From Streptomyces collinus Tu 365 (GTDB lineage Bacteria > Actinomycetota > Actinomycetes > Streptomycetales > Streptomycetaceae): a stretch of 64,000 bases of DNA. The translations under genes were made by a program, and so were the position numbers. The stretch lies in NCBI RefSeq assembly GCF_000444875.1, contig NC_021985.1, forward strand, positions 7,522,170 through 7,586,169, in the 5' to 3' direction. The notes beneath the pieces are model-generated. The model had not been told where the DNA came from and searched no databases. It saw only the letters and a list, made by a program, of their open reading frames with translations. The stretch's first letter is position 1, and each line of letters starts with the position of its first letter. Of this stretch, positions 15,513-24,411 are shown piece by piece.

Positions 15513-16167
15513 GGATCACCACCAGCTCCTCCTTGTCGTCGGCCGCCGCGAGCAGTCCGCTGCGGCGCAGCCAGTCCTCCCGCGAGCGCAGCACCGGACC
15601 GAACGCGATCCAGCGGCGCCGGACCACCGCGGCCTTCAGCCCCGCGCCGCGCAGCAGTTCCAGCGTCCGCTCCGGTCCGCTGAGCGCGGAGTGGACGATG
15701 AGCAGGACGCCCCCGGGGCGCAGCAGCCCGGGCCCGTCCCGGCAGATCCGGTCCAGCAGCAGCCGCCCGTCGTAGCCCGCGTCCCAGGCGACGGCCCGGC
15801 CGCGCGGCCGGCGCCGCTCCTCGGGCGCCGGCACGTAGGGCGGGTTGGCGAGTACCAGGTCGTACGTCCGGCCGCGGACCGGGCCGAAGAGGTTGCCGCG
15901 CCTGATCCGCACCGGCAGCCGGGTCAGCCACGCGTTGAGCCGCGCCGTCCACACCGCCCGCCGGGACACGTCCACCGCCGTGACCTCGGCGCCGTGACGG
16001 GCGGCCGCGAGAGCCAGCGCGCCGCTTCCGGTGCCCACGTCGAGCACGTGCGCGCCCGGCGCGGGTGCCTCCTCGTGGAGGGCCTCGATCAGCAGTGCCG
16101 TGTCGTCCTGAGGGGCGTAGACGCCCGGGAGTACCAGTGAGATCACAGGGCGCGAGTACCCTGGCAT
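15493..16167 (-). CDS. HemK-like class I SAM-dependent methyltransferase
   Basis: A 224-residue methyltransferase. Motif I HVLDVGTGSGALALAAA binds S-adenosylmethionine. The catalytic LANPPYVPAP motif is the NPPY signature of N-methyltransferases acting on amide or exocyclic nitrogen (HemK/PrmC, RsmC and relatives). The N-terminal substrate domain of PrmC is missing, so release-factor methylation is not assured. The ATG directly abuts the TGA of the upstream gene. A GTG seven codons later, behind CCAGGG, is an alternative start. The target is unknown; the pairing with a diiron protein and a CDGSH protein suggests one shared pathway. Confidence 0.85.
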   Translation of the reverse strand: MPGYSRPVISLVLPGVYAPQDDTALLIEALHEEAPAPGAHVLDVGTGSGALALAAARHGAEVTAVDVSRRAVWTARLNAWLTRLPVRIRRGNLFGPVRGRTYDLVLANPPYVPAPEERRRPRGRAVAWDAGYDGRLLLDRICRDGPGLLRPGGVLLIVHSALSGPERTLELLRGAGLKAAVVRRRWIAFGPVLRSREDWLRRSGLLAAADDKEELVVIRAERPC

Positions 16168-17172
16168 TCAGGATGTATGGGCCATTTCCGAGGCAAGGGG
16201 TGCACGGAGCGACGAGCGTCCCGCACGCCACTCGGTGAGCAGCCGCCGCGCCAGCCGGCCCTCGAGGAACTCGGTCGCGTCGATGCCGAAGGCGATGTCG
16301 GACGCCGACTCCGGTTCCTCCTCCAGCAGGCCCCCGATGACGTCGTGGCGGACCACCTGCTCGTGCACCGCGTCCGCCTCGACGTGCTCGTCGTAGAAGA
16401 ACTCGGCGGCCGGACCGGCGCCCGTGCGGCGCATCGCCTCGGCCAGTCGGCGCGACCCGGGCGATGAGGTGATCTCCACGTCGGCGAAATGGCCCACCAG
16501 CGCGGCGCGCAGCTCGCGGTGCAGCCCGAACAGCGACATCAGGTTGACGACGGCGAGCATCTCGGCGCAGCCCGCGTCCAGGTAGTGGCCGTAACCGGTG
16601 TCCAGGCCGAGGTCCGCCATCAGGTCCGCGAACAGCCGGGCGTGCACCCGGTCGGCCCGCCCGCCGCCGAACTCGTCGAACTCCACCGCGGCCATCGCCG
16701 CCTTGGCCCGCCCCCACAGCCTGGGCAGCACCCACGCGTGCGGGTCGGCCTCCTTCAGGTGGTACAGGGAGCGCTGCGCCGCGTACTCGCGCAGGTGCCA
16801 CAACTCGCCCTCATCGCACAGGAAATGGGAGACCCCGGTGCCCTCGGCCGGTTCGACCAGGAGGGCGCCGAGCGCGTCGTCGAGGCTGTCGTGTCCCGGG
16901 GTGTCGGCGCGCAGCGCGGTCAGGAAGCGGTCCTCCAGCGCACCCCGCAGCCGCAGCAGTTCGGGGTCCCACTCGTAGCGCGCCTCCACGCCCGCGAAAC
17001 CGCGGTAGTGCAGCTCGTAGCAGAGGTAGAGGGCGAGCTGGAGATCGTCGCCGTACGGGTCGGCCGTGACGGTCCGGGGCAGCCGGCCGGCGCCGCGCAG
17101 GTACGCGACGACGGCGTCGGAGAGCTGCCCCCGGGCCGGGGGCAGCTGGGGTCCTCGCAGGTGGTCGTTCAT
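16168..17172 (-). CDS. Iron-containing redox enzyme, haem-oxygenase-like diiron fold
   Basis: A ~334-residue all-helical protein of the iron-containing redox enzyme family (haem-oxygenase-like diiron oxidases/oxygenases). Candidate metal ligands lie in a middle helix (VEFDEFGGG and neighbouring Glu/Asp/His) and in FFYDEHVEADAVHE near residue 255-270, which has the expected Glu, His, Asp pattern. Members cleave or oxidise small acyl or amino-acid substrates; the reaction here is unknown. It heads an operon with a HemK-like methyltransferase (TGA followed at once by ATG) and a CDGSH protein, the latter a possible electron donor. The ATG at 17172 is preferred; an ATG at 17196 adds eight residues without a better ribosome site. 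Confidence 0.8.
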   Translation of the reverse strand: MNDHLRGPQLPPARGQLSDAVVAYLRGAGRLPRTVTADPYGDDLQLALYLCYELHYRGFAGVEARYEWDPELLRLRGALEDRFLTALRADTPGHDSLDDALGALLVEPAEGTGVSHFLCDEGELWHLREYAAQRSLYHLKEADPHAWVLPRLWGRAKAAMAAVEFDEFGGGRADRVHARLFADLMADLGLDTGYGHYLDAGCAEMLAVVNLMSLFGLHRELRAALVGHFADVEITSSPGSRRLAEAMRRTGAGPAAEFFYDEHVEADAVHEQVVRHDVIGGLLEEEPESASDIAFGIDATEFLEGRLARRLLTEWRAGRSSLRAPLASEMAHTS

Positions 17173-17246
17173 GGCAGCCGGGTACCCGCCCGGCATGAAG
17201 GCACTACACGAAGGCGCTGGTGGTCAACCGCGTCCCGGCTCGCGGC

Positions 17247-17438
17247 TCACTCTCCCTCCGACCGCTCCTGCGCCGCGGTGTTCGGCGTGATGGCGTCGGC
17301 GGCCTCGCCGTCCCGGCGCCCGTCGCGCACGTGCGTCTCCGCGTCCTCGGCCTCGTGGAGCACCTCGCCGAGGGCCGTCCGGGGATGTGCCTTCCGGTCG
17401 TCGCGCTGCTCGTGGTGGTCGTCGTGTCCGCCCGGCAT
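17247..17438 (-). CDS. Small hydrophilic protein, unknown function
   Basis: A 63-residue highly charged protein with a His/Asp-rich start (MPGGHDDHHEQRDDRK) and an acidic Glu/Ala tail. GGAGA lies 4 nt before the ATG, and codon use is consistent with a real gene. No domain is recognised; it looks unfolded or metal-sequestering, which is speculation. It lies between the efflux pump terminator and the diiron operon, separated from both by clear gaps. Confidence 0.6.
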   Translation of the reverse strand: MPGGHDDHHEQRDDRKAHPRTALGEVLHEAEDAETHVRDGRRDGEAADAITPNTAAQERSEGE

Positions 17439-17541
17439 GGGGTCTCCTTCCGCCGCCGCGTCCCACGCGTCCCGCGGTCCGCGCGGCTGGGTCGTCCTGA
17501 TCGTTTTCGGGTTACCCGCAGACGCCGTCTCAAGCCTGCGG

Positions 17542-17570
17542 GGGGCCGCCGTCGTGGTGACGGCGGCCCC
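17542..17570 (-). terminator. Hairpin terminator after the efflux pump gene
   Basis: A 12-bp perfect stem GGGGCCGCCGTC/GACGGCGGCCCC with a 5-nt loop, 38 bp past the pump's stop codon. Confidence 0.75.
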
Positions 17571-17608
17571 TCGGCGCGGTCGCGGCGATCGGAACGCCTG
17601 GCGGCGGC

Positions 17609-19114
17609 TCACATGTGGACGACCGGTGCCGCGTCCGCGTCCTGCTTCGGCACCCCGCGCCGGTAGAGCAGGAAGGCGATGACCGTGCCCGCGCCGAAGA
17701 GGACCGCGGACCACCAGAAGGCGGTGGTGTAGCTCTCGATCGTCGCCTGCGCCTGCACCTGCCTGCTCGGCGGGTTGTGGGCCGCCAGGTAGTCGGTGGC
17801 GGCGCTCGCGGCGAGCGTGTTCAGCAGGGCCGTGCCGATCGAGCCGCCCACCTGCTGCATGGCGTTGACGGTGGCCGAGGCGACCCCCGCGTCCTCGGCC
17901 GCGACCCCGCCGGTGGCCAGCTGCATGGCGGGCGGCATGACCAGGCCGAGGCCCACACCGATCACGATCACCTGGGGCAGCACCGCGCTCGCGTAGGAGG
18001 AGCCGACGCCGATGCCGGTCAGCCAGGCCATGCCGGCCGTGGCGATCGCGAAGCCCAGCGGGATGACCGCCTTCGGGCCGATCCGGGGCAGCAGGACGGT
18101 GGTGCCGAGCTGCGCGGCCACCATCAGCGCGCCGACCATGGGCAGGAAGGCGACACCGGTCCGCGTCGGGCTGAAGCCGAGGTTGAGCTGGAGGTAGTAG
18201 GTCAGGAAGAGGAACACGCCGAACATGCCGGCGCCGGTCAGGAGCACCGCGACGAACGAGGCGCCGCGGTCGCGGTCGAGCAGGATGCGCAGCGGCAGCA
18301 GCGGGTGCGCGGCCCGGGTCTGCCACCAGGCGAAGGCCGCCAGCAGCAGGCCGCCCGCGATGAGGAAGCCCCAGGTCAGCGGCGAGCCCCAGTCGTGCGT
18401 CTCGGCGTTGGAGAAGCCGTACACCACGGAGAACAGACCCGCGGCGACCAGGATCGTGCCCGGCACGTCCAGCCTGGCGTCCGCCGCGTCCCGGTGGCTG
18501 CCCAGCAGCACCCAGCCGCCGACGAAGGCGACCACCGCGATGGCCACGTTGACGTACAGGGTCCAGCGCCAGTCGAACGCGTCGGTCAGCACGCCGCCGA
18601 GCAGCAGGCCGACCGCGCCGCCGGCGCCGGCGATGGCGCCGTACACGCTGAACGCGCGGGCCCGCTCACGGGCGTCGGTGAAGGTGGTGTTGAGCAGCGA
18701 CAGCGCGGCCGGCGCGAGCAGCGCGCCGAAGGCGCCCTGCAGGGCGCGGGCGACGACCAGCAGGGTGAAGCCGTTCGCGGCACCGCCGAGCGCGGAGGCC
18801 GCGGCGAAGCCGACGATGCCGACGAGGAAGGCGGGCTTGCGGCCGAACAGGTCCGCGATGCGGCCGCCGAGCAGCAGCAGCGAGGCGAAGGCCAGCGCGT
18901 AGGCGGTCACGATCCACTGCCGGTTGCCGTCGGAGAAGCCGAGGTCGGCCTGGGCGGACGGCAGGGCGATGTTCACGATGGTGGCGTCGAGGACCACCAT
19001 CAGCTGGGCGACGGCGATGACCGCGAGGATCCACCACCGCCTGGCCGGGGCCTGGGTGGGGGCCTTCGCGAGGGCCCCCGTACGGGTGCCGTCGGCGACA
19101 GTCTTCTGGGGCAT
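17609..19114 (-). CDS. MFS drug-efflux transporter, 14-TM DHA2 type
   Basis: A 501-residue proton-coupled multidrug exporter of the EmrB/QacA (DHA2) group. Fourteen hydrophobic helices fit the length. Signatures include LDATIVNIALPSAQADLGF in helix 1, ADLFGRKPAFLVG (motif A) between helices 2 and 3, and a motif-C-like Gly-rich segment (GAIAGAGGAVGLLLGG). The ATG at 19114 follows CGGGAG. The promoter region upstream contains three GAAAC/GTTTC inverted repeats, which point to a TetR-family repressor, but no such gene adjoins it. Substrate is unknown. The pump could serve the peptide systems on either side, but its own terminator and operators argue for independent control. Confidence 0.92.
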   Translation of the reverse strand: MPQKTVADGTRTGALAKAPTQAPARRWWILAVIAVAQLMVVLDATIVNIALPSAQADLGFSDGNRQWIVTAYALAFASLLLLGGRIADLFGRKPAFLVGIVGFAAASALGGAANGFTLLVVARALQGAFGALLAPAALSLLNTTFTDARERARAFSVYGAIAGAGGAVGLLLGGVLTDAFDWRWTLYVNVAIAVVAFVGGWVLLGSHRDAADARLDVPGTILVAAGLFSVVYGFSNAETHDWGSPLTWGFLIAGGLLLAAFAWWQTRAAHPLLPLRILLDRDRGASFVAVLLTGAGMFGVFLFLTYYLQLNLGFSPTRTGVAFLPMVGALMVAAQLGTTVLLPRIGPKAVIPLGFAIATAGMAWLTGIGVGSSYASAVLPQVIVIGVGLGLVMPPAMQLATGGVAAEDAGVASATVNAMQQVGGSIGTALLNTLAASAATDYLAAHNPPSRQVQAQATIESYTTAFWWSAVLFGAGTVIAFLLYRRGVPKQDADAAPVVHM

Positions 19115-19150
19115 GGGGAACCACTCCGGGAAGCTCGCGTAGACGCGTAA

Positions 19151-19165
19151 ACGAAACCGTTTCGT
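19151..19165. promoter_or_regulatory. Operator O1, perfect palindrome
   Basis: ACGAAAC-c-GTTTCGT, two 7-bp arms with one central base, 9 bp downstream of the predicted -10 box of the efflux pump gene. It is typical of TetR-family binding sites. Confidence 0.6.
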
Positions 19166-19173
19166 ACAGGTGG

Positions 19174-19202
19174 AGGCTAGAACAGTTTCAGCGAAACGGC
19201 AA
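19174..19202 (-). promoter_or_regulatory. Promoter of the efflux pump gene
   Basis: On the minus strand -35 TTGCCG (19202-19197) and -10 TAGCCT (19179-19174) are separated by exactly 17 bp. The -35 lies inside operator O2 and O1 follows the -10, so repressor binding would block RNA polymerase. Confidence 0.6.
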
Positions 19203-19210
19203 CGTTTCGC
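19191..19210. promoter_or_regulatory. Operator O2, perfect palindrome
   Basis: GCGAAACGgcaaCGTTTCGC has 8-bp arms and a 4-bp centre. A further GTTTC-agc-GAAAC repeat overlaps it at 19185-19197. Together with O1 this gives a dense operator cluster. Confidence 0.65.
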
Positions 19211-19240
19211 TTGCGGGGGGGCGGGGGCGACGGGTACCGC

Positions 19241-19282
19241 ACCGGCCGCGGTGTCCTCGCCGCCGAGGACACCGCGGCCGGT
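19241..19282 (-). terminator. Strong terminator of the peptide-export operon
   Basis: A 19-bp perfect stem (19241-19259 with 19264-19282) with a 4-nt CCGC loop, 31 bp after the stop codon of the second ABC transporter. It isolates the operon from the efflux pump promoter. Confidence 0.85.
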
Positions 19283-19313
19283 GACGCCGGGCCCGGGGGC
19301 CTTCGGCAGGGCC

Positions 19314-22187
19314 CTAGGCGAGCTGCCTGCGTACCAGCTCGTGCAGCCGGCCCCCGGTGTCGGCGAGCAGGTCGGCGGGCGTGCCCTGCTGGACGACCTT
19401 GCCGTCCTCCATGACCACCACCCGGTCCGCGTCCAGCACCGTCGACAGACGGTGGGCGATGACGACACGGGTGGCGTTGAGCTTGCGGGTGCTCTCGATG
19501 ACGACGCGCTGGGTGTCGTTGTCCAGGGCGCTGGTCGCCTCGTCGAAGAACAGGATGCGCGGGCGCCGGATCAGCGCCTGGGCGATCATCAGGCGCTGCC
19601 GCTGCCCGCCGGAGATCGCGCCGTTGCCCGCGACGATCGTGTGCAGGCCCATCGGCATCCGCTCGATGTCCGCCGCGAGACCCGCCAGCTCCGCCGCGGC
19701 CATCGCCTCCTCCGGCGTGTACGGCTCGGTCCCGCAGATGACGTCGAGGATCGACCCCGTGAACGGCTGGGCGTGCTGGAGCACGACACCGCACTGGCGG
19801 CGCACCGCGGAGGGGTCCAGGGCGGCCAGGTCCTGGCCGTCGTAGAGCACACTGCCCGAGACCGGCCGGTCGAAGCCGATGAGCAGCCGGAGCAGGGTGG
19901 ACTTGCCGCAGCCGCTGGGCCCGACGATCGCCACGAACTCCCCGGGGCGCACCGCGAACGACACGTCGTCCAGTACGAGCGGCCCGTCGTCGGCGTACCG
20001 GAAGGAGAGCCGGCGGGCCTCCACCGCGCCGGACAGCGGACCCGGCCGGGTGCTCCCGGAGCGCACCTCGGGGGTGGCGTCCAGGACCGGCCTGATCTCC
20101 TCGAACAGGGGCAGCGCGGCCACCGCGGAGACGAAGGACCCGGTGAGCTGGGTGACCGAGGTCAGCAGCATCGTCACCGACGTGTTGAAGGTGAGGAACG
20201 CCGCCGCCGACATCGCACCCCTGGCCGGGCCCGCCAGCAGCATGAACATCAGCAGGGTGCACACCGGCAGGTAGACCGCGCCCAGCACCGTGGTGAGGTT
20301 CTTGATCCGGCCCACCTTCTGCTGGAGCTCCCGGCTGCGCGCGAACTCACCGGCCCAGGCGGCGTACGCGTAGTTCTCGGCCGCCGCCACCCGCAGCTTC
20401 GGCAGGCCCCTGAGGGTCTGGAACGCCTGGTTGTTCAGCTTGTTGCCGAGCACCACGAGGCGCCGCTGCCAGCGCACCTGCCACAGCCCGAGACCGAGGA
20501 ACACGGCGGCGATGACGACGAGCATGCCGATCGCCGCCAGCGCCATCGGCACGCTGAACCAGAACAGCAGCCCCAGGTTCATCGCCCCGACCGTCACGGA
20601 CTGCGCGACCACCGGACCGACGCCCGCCAGCAGCCGGCGGATCGCGCTGATCCCCATGGCCGCGCTGGCCAGTTCGCCGGTGGAGCGCTGGGTGAAGAAC
20701 CGGGTCGGCAGCCGCAGCAGCCGGTCCCAGACGGCCGGTTGCAGCGCCGCCTCGATGCGGCCCTCCAGACGCAGGATGGTCAGGTTCTCCAGCAGCGTGA
20801 ACGCGGCCGACACCACCCCGCTCAGCAGCACGGCGAGACAGACCTGGGCGATCAGGTCCTCCTGCGCCCTCGGCACGTACTCGCCGAGCACCTTGCCCGT
20901 GGCGACGGGTACCAGGGCGCCGATCGCCACCGTCACCAGCCCGGCCAGCCCCAGGTGGAGCAGGTCGCCGCGGGTGCCCCGCAGACAGAACCGGAGCAGG
21001 GCCGCCGGGGTGAGGCGGCGCTCGGGCAGCGGCCGGTAGAACATCACCGCGCGCGGCTCGAACTCCGCCGCGTTCGCCTTCTCGACCGGGGTCTCCCGGC
21101 CGGTGCCCGGGTGGACGGCCGCGTAGCCGCCGCGCCGCCACAGCAGCGCGACCGGCGCCCCGGACAGCGCCCGGTGCCCGACCAGCGGGCCCACGTTCTC
21201 CCGCCACCAGCGCCCGTCGAGGCGCACCGCCCGGGTGCGCACCCGGGAGGCGAGGGCGACCCGTTCGACCGGGTCGAGGCGGTCGCTCTCGGTGCCGCCC
21301 TGCGCCGGTCCGGCCAGCTCTATCCCGGCCGCCTCGGCGACCAGCCGGCAGGCCGCGTACGTCGCGTCCGCGTCGGCGGCCGTGGTGCGGCGGGCCGAGC
21401 GCCTGCCGATGGCGGCCAGCAGGGTCTGGTCGGCCTGGGCGCGGACCGCCTCACCGGCCTTGATGCCGGCGGCCGTCCGCGTCTCGTGGGTGCGCTCCAG
21501 CTGCTCGATCCACCGGTCGAGCGCGGTCAGCAGCCGGTACTGCTGGTCCACCATGCTCTGCCACAGCGCCGGGTCCATCAGCAGGTCGGCGGCGGCCTCC
21601 GCGCCGTACAGCGACCCGTACTGCACGCTGCCCGGCGGCACCTGCATCCAGAATACGTCGTCGTCCCCCGCGCTCGAAGGAGCTCCCGCGGGTGCACCCC
21701 CATGGGCGGCCGTCCGCTCCTCGGCCATCGGCGCCTGGAACAGGACGGACAGTCCGCGGCCCACGCCGAGGGCGAGCGCGTACTCCAGCGGGCTCGACGT
21801 GGGCGGCACGTACTGGGGGTTGCCGTACGCGTCGTAGGACCAGGTCTGGGTGTGCGCGGGCTGGTACAGCTCGCGCAGGCCGACGCGGTGCACCACGCAG
21901 TCCCGCGCCGGGCGCGCCACGAGCGTGTGCTGCGCGCCCGCGACCGGACCGAGCAGCAGCGCGCCCGCCTCCAGCCGGCCGAGGTGGTGCCAGTGGCCCT
22001 GCTCGGCGGCGTCCACGGCGAAGAGGTCCAGGGCGCCGGCCGCCACCAGCCAGAGCACCTGCGGGCCCTGGAGGTCCAGCCGGTTGAGACCGGCGCAGTC
22101 GACCCGGGTGCCGAGTGTGCCCAGCGCGCCGAGGACGAGGTCGCCCTCGTCCCCCTCCTGCTCCTGCTCCTGCCGAACCGTCGTCAT
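19314..22187 (-). CDS. Peptide-export ABC transporter (NHLM bacteriocin type), ATP-binding/permease
   Basis: A 957-residue fused permease-ATPase. Residues 1 to ~390 form a poorly conserved soluble N-terminal region, as in the second transporter of NHLM-type bacteriocin export systems. Membrane helices lie at about 390-680. The ATPase domain (~715-957) has Walker A GPSGCGKST, signature ISGGQRQR, Walker B ILFFDEATSALD and the H-loop IAHRLST, all intact. No C39 peptidase motif is present, unlike its partner. The ATG lies one base after the TGA of the upstream C39 transporter, behind GGGAGCGG. The two half-transporters probably work together, perhaps as a heterodimer, to export the small peptide encoded at the head of the operon. 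Confidence 0.9.
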   Translation of the reverse strand: MTTVRQEQEQEGDEGDLVLGALGTLGTRVDCAGLNRLDLQGPQVLWLVAAGALDLFAVDAAEQGHWHHLGRLEAGALLLGPVAGAQHTLVARPARDCVVHRVGLRELYQPAHTQTWSYDAYGNPQYVPPTSSPLEYALALGVGRGLSVLFQAPMAEERTAAHGGAPAGAPSSAGDDDVFWMQVPPGSVQYGSLYGAEAAADLLMDPALWQSMVDQQYRLLTALDRWIEQLERTHETRTAAGIKAGEAVRAQADQTLLAAIGRRSARRTTAADADATYAACRLVAEAAGIELAGPAQGGTESDRLDPVERVALASRVRTRAVRLDGRWWRENVGPLVGHRALSGAPVALLWRRGGYAAVHPGTGRETPVEKANAAEFEPRAVMFYRPLPERRLTPAALLRFCLRGTRGDLLHLGLAGLVTVAIGALVPVATGKVLGEYVPRAQEDLIAQVCLAVLLSGVVSAAFTLLENLTILRLEGRIEAALQPAVWDRLLRLPTRFFTQRSTGELASAAMGISAIRRLLAGVGPVVAQSVTVGAMNLGLLFWFSVPMALAAIGMLVVIAAVFLGLGLWQVRWQRRLVVLGNKLNNQAFQTLRGLPKLRVAAAENYAYAAWAGEFARSRELQQKVGRIKNLTTVLGAVYLPVCTLLMFMLLAGPARGAMSAAAFLTFNTSVTMLLTSVTQLTGSFVSAVAALPLFEEIRPVLDATPEVRSGSTRPGPLSGAVEARRLSFRYADDGPLVLDDVSFAVRPGEFVAIVGPSGCGKSTLLRLLIGFDRPVSGSVLYDGQDLAALDPSAVRRQCGVVLQHAQPFTGSILDVICGTEPYTPEEAMAAAELAGLAADIERMPMGLHTIVAGNGAISGGQRQRLMIAQALIRRPRILFFDEATSALDNDTQRVVIESTRKLNATRVVIAHRLSTVLDADRVVVMEDGKVVQQGTPADLLADTGGRLHELVRRQLA

Positions 22188-22188
22188 C

Positions 22189-24411
22189 TCACCGCTCCCT
22201 GACCAGCGCGGCGTACGCGCCGCCGCGCGCCACCAGCTCCTCGTGCCGTCCGCGCTCCACGACCGTGCCGTGCTGGAGCACGACGATCTCGTCGCTGTCG
22301 CGGACCGTGCTCAGCCGGTGGGCGATCACCACGCAGGCGCAGCCGCGACGGCGCAGGTTGTCCATCACGACCTGCTCGGTCTCCGCGTCCAGCGCGCTGG
22401 TCACCTCGTCCAGCACGAGGATGCTGGGCCGGCGCACCAGCGCCCGCGCGATCTCGAGGCGCTGGCGCTGCCCGCCGGAGAAGTTGCGGCCGTCCTGCTC
22501 GACGGCGCTGTGGATGCCGCCGGGGCGGCGCGTCACCACGTCGTACAGGGCCGCGTCCTGCAGCGCCTCCACCACGGCCTCGTCCGGCACCGACGGGTCC
22601 CACAGCGCCACGTTGTCGCGGACCGAGCCCTCGAAGAGGAAGACGTCCTGGTCGACGAAGGACACCGAGGCGGCGAGCGCGCCGCGCGGGATGTCCTCCA
22701 GACGGCGGCCGTCGATGCGGATCACCCCGTCCCAGGGCGTGTACAGGCCCGAGATCAGCCGGGACACGGTCGACTTGCCGCTGCCCGAGCCGCCCACCAG
22801 CGCCACCTGCCGGCCCGGACCCACCGTCAGGTCGAAACCGCTCAGCAGCGGCCGGTCCAGCGGGCTGTAACCGAAGGTGACGTTCTCCAGTTCGACGTGC
22901 CCGTGCAGCCGGCGGGTGGAGTCGCTCCCGCCGGGGCGGGCGTAGAGCGGGTCGGCCCGGAAGTTCTCCACGTCCTTGAGCCGGGCCACGTCGGCGGCGA
23001 AGTCCTGGATGCGGCCCGCCACGCCGTTGAGCCGGGTCAGCGGCGCGGTGAAACGCGTGACCAGCGCCTGGAAGGCGACCAGCAGGCCGACCGAGATGTG
23101 CCCCTCGACCGCCCGCAGGCCGCCGATCCACAGGATCAGCGCGCTGTTGACGGTGGCCAGCGTCGGCGCGACCACCCCCAGCCAGGCGCTGGGCACACCG
23201 AGCCGCTGCTGCTCCTCCAGGGTGGTGGCGTGCTGCCCGGCCCACTTGCGGAAGTAGCCGTCCTCGCCGCCGGTCGCCTTCATCGTCTCGATCAGCTGCA
23301 GTCCGGTGTACGAGGTGGTGGTGAGCCGCGCGGTGTCCGCGCGCAGCTTCGCCGTCCGGGTGGCCCGCAGCCGTACGACCAGCCGCATCGCCACCACGTT
23401 GAGCAGCGCCACGCCGATCCCGAGGAAGGTCAGCTGCGGGTCGTAGGTGTAGAGCAGGACCGCGTACAGCACGACCACGATCGCGTCGACGCCCGCCGCC
23501 GCGAGGTCGCGGGCCAGCGTCTCGGCGACCTGGTCGTTGGACTGCAGCCGCTGCACCAGGTCGGCGGGGGAGCGCTGGGCGAAGAAGGTCACCGGCAGCC
23601 GCAGCAGATGGCGCAGGAAGCGGGCGCTGGAGAGGGTGGAGGAGATGATCCGGCCGTGCAGCAGGTTGGCCTGCTGCAGCCAGGTCAGCACCAGCGTGAG
23701 CAGCACGCAGGTCGCCATCGACGCGAACAGCACGCCCAGTAGCGAGGTCTGATGGCCGATGAGGAACATGTCGATGTAGGTGCGGCTGAGCGCGGGCACG
23801 GCCGCGCCCACCGCCACCAGCAGCAGGCTGGCCAGCACGGCGGCGGGCAGCGCGCCCGCGGTGCCGCGCAGCCGGGCCGGCATCGCGCCGAGCACGCCCG
23901 GCCTGCGGCCGCCCCGGGTGAAGCCGTCGCCGGGCTCCATCACCAGCACCACACCGGTGAAGCTGCCGTCGAACTCCTCCATGGGCACGAACCGGCGGCC
24001 CTTGGCGGGGTCGTTGATGTACACGCCGCGCCGGCCGAGGCGGCGGCCCATGCCGTCGTAGACGACGTAGTGGTTGAACTCCCAGAACAGCACGGCCGGG
24101 GCCCGCACCTCGGCGAGCGCGGCCAGGTCCATCTGCATGCCCTTGGCCGTCAGGCCGTAACCGCGGGCCGCCTTCAGCAGGTTGCTGGCGCGCGAGCCGT
24201 CGCGGGAGACGCCGCAGGCGATGCGCAGCTCCTCCAGCGGCACGTGCCGGCCGTAGTGGCCGAGCACCATGGCGAGGGAGGCGGCACCGCACTCCACGGC
24301 CTCCATCTGGAGCACGGTGGGCGTACGGACCGTGCCGCCGCTGGGCTTGGGCACCGGCCGCCTGGCCGGCGCGGCCCGTCTGCGGCCGCGGGATTCCTGC
24401 GTGGTGGTCAC
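22189..24411 (-). CDS. C39-peptidase ABC transporter for double-glycine peptides (NHLM type)
   Basis: A 740-residue bifunctional transporter that cuts the leader after a Gly-Gly site and exports the peptide. The N-terminal C39 peptidase (~20-155) has QMEAVECGAASLAM with the catalytic Cys, HYVVYDG with the His and NDPAKG with the Asp. Membrane helices follow (~195-470). The ATPase domain (~505-735) carries GGSGSGKST, FSGGQRQR, ILVLDEVTSALD and IAHRLST. The GTG start overlaps the TGA of the HlyD-like gene by four bases (GTGA), so the genes are translationally coupled; upstream in-frame ATGs would lie inside that gene. All catalytic residues are present, so processing of the nearby double-glycine precursor is expected. 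Confidence 0.93.
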   Translation of the reverse strand: MTTTQESRGRRRAAPARRPVPKPSGGTVRTPTVLQMEAVECGAASLAMVLGHYGRHVPLEELRIACGVSRDGSRASNLLKAARGYGLTAKGMQMDLAALAEVRAPAVLFWEFNHYVVYDGMGRRLGRRGVYINDPAKGRRFVPMEEFDGSFTGVVLVMEPGDGFTRGGRRPGVLGAMPARLRGTAGALPAAVLASLLLVAVGAAVPALSRTYIDMFLIGHQTSLLGVLFASMATCVLLTLVLTWLQQANLLHGRIISSTLSSARFLRHLLRLPVTFFAQRSPADLVQRLQSNDQVAETLARDLAAAGVDAIVVVLYAVLLYTYDPQLTFLGIGVALLNVVAMRLVVRLRATRTAKLRADTARLTTTSYTGLQLIETMKATGGEDGYFRKWAGQHATTLEEQQRLGVPSAWLGVVAPTLATVNSALILWIGGLRAVEGHISVGLLVAFQALVTRFTAPLTRLNGVAGRIQDFAADVARLKDVENFRADPLYARPGGSDSTRRLHGHVELENVTFGYSPLDRPLLSGFDLTVGPGRQVALVGGSGSGKSTVSRLISGLYTPWDGVIRIDGRRLEDIPRGALAASVSFVDQDVFLFEGSVRDNVALWDPSVPDEAVVEALQDAALYDVVTRRPGGIHSAVEQDGRNFSGGQRQRLEIARALVRRPSILVLDEVTSALDAETEQVVMDNLRRRGCACVVIAHRLSTVRDSDEIVVLQHGTVVERGRHEELVARGGAYAALVRER

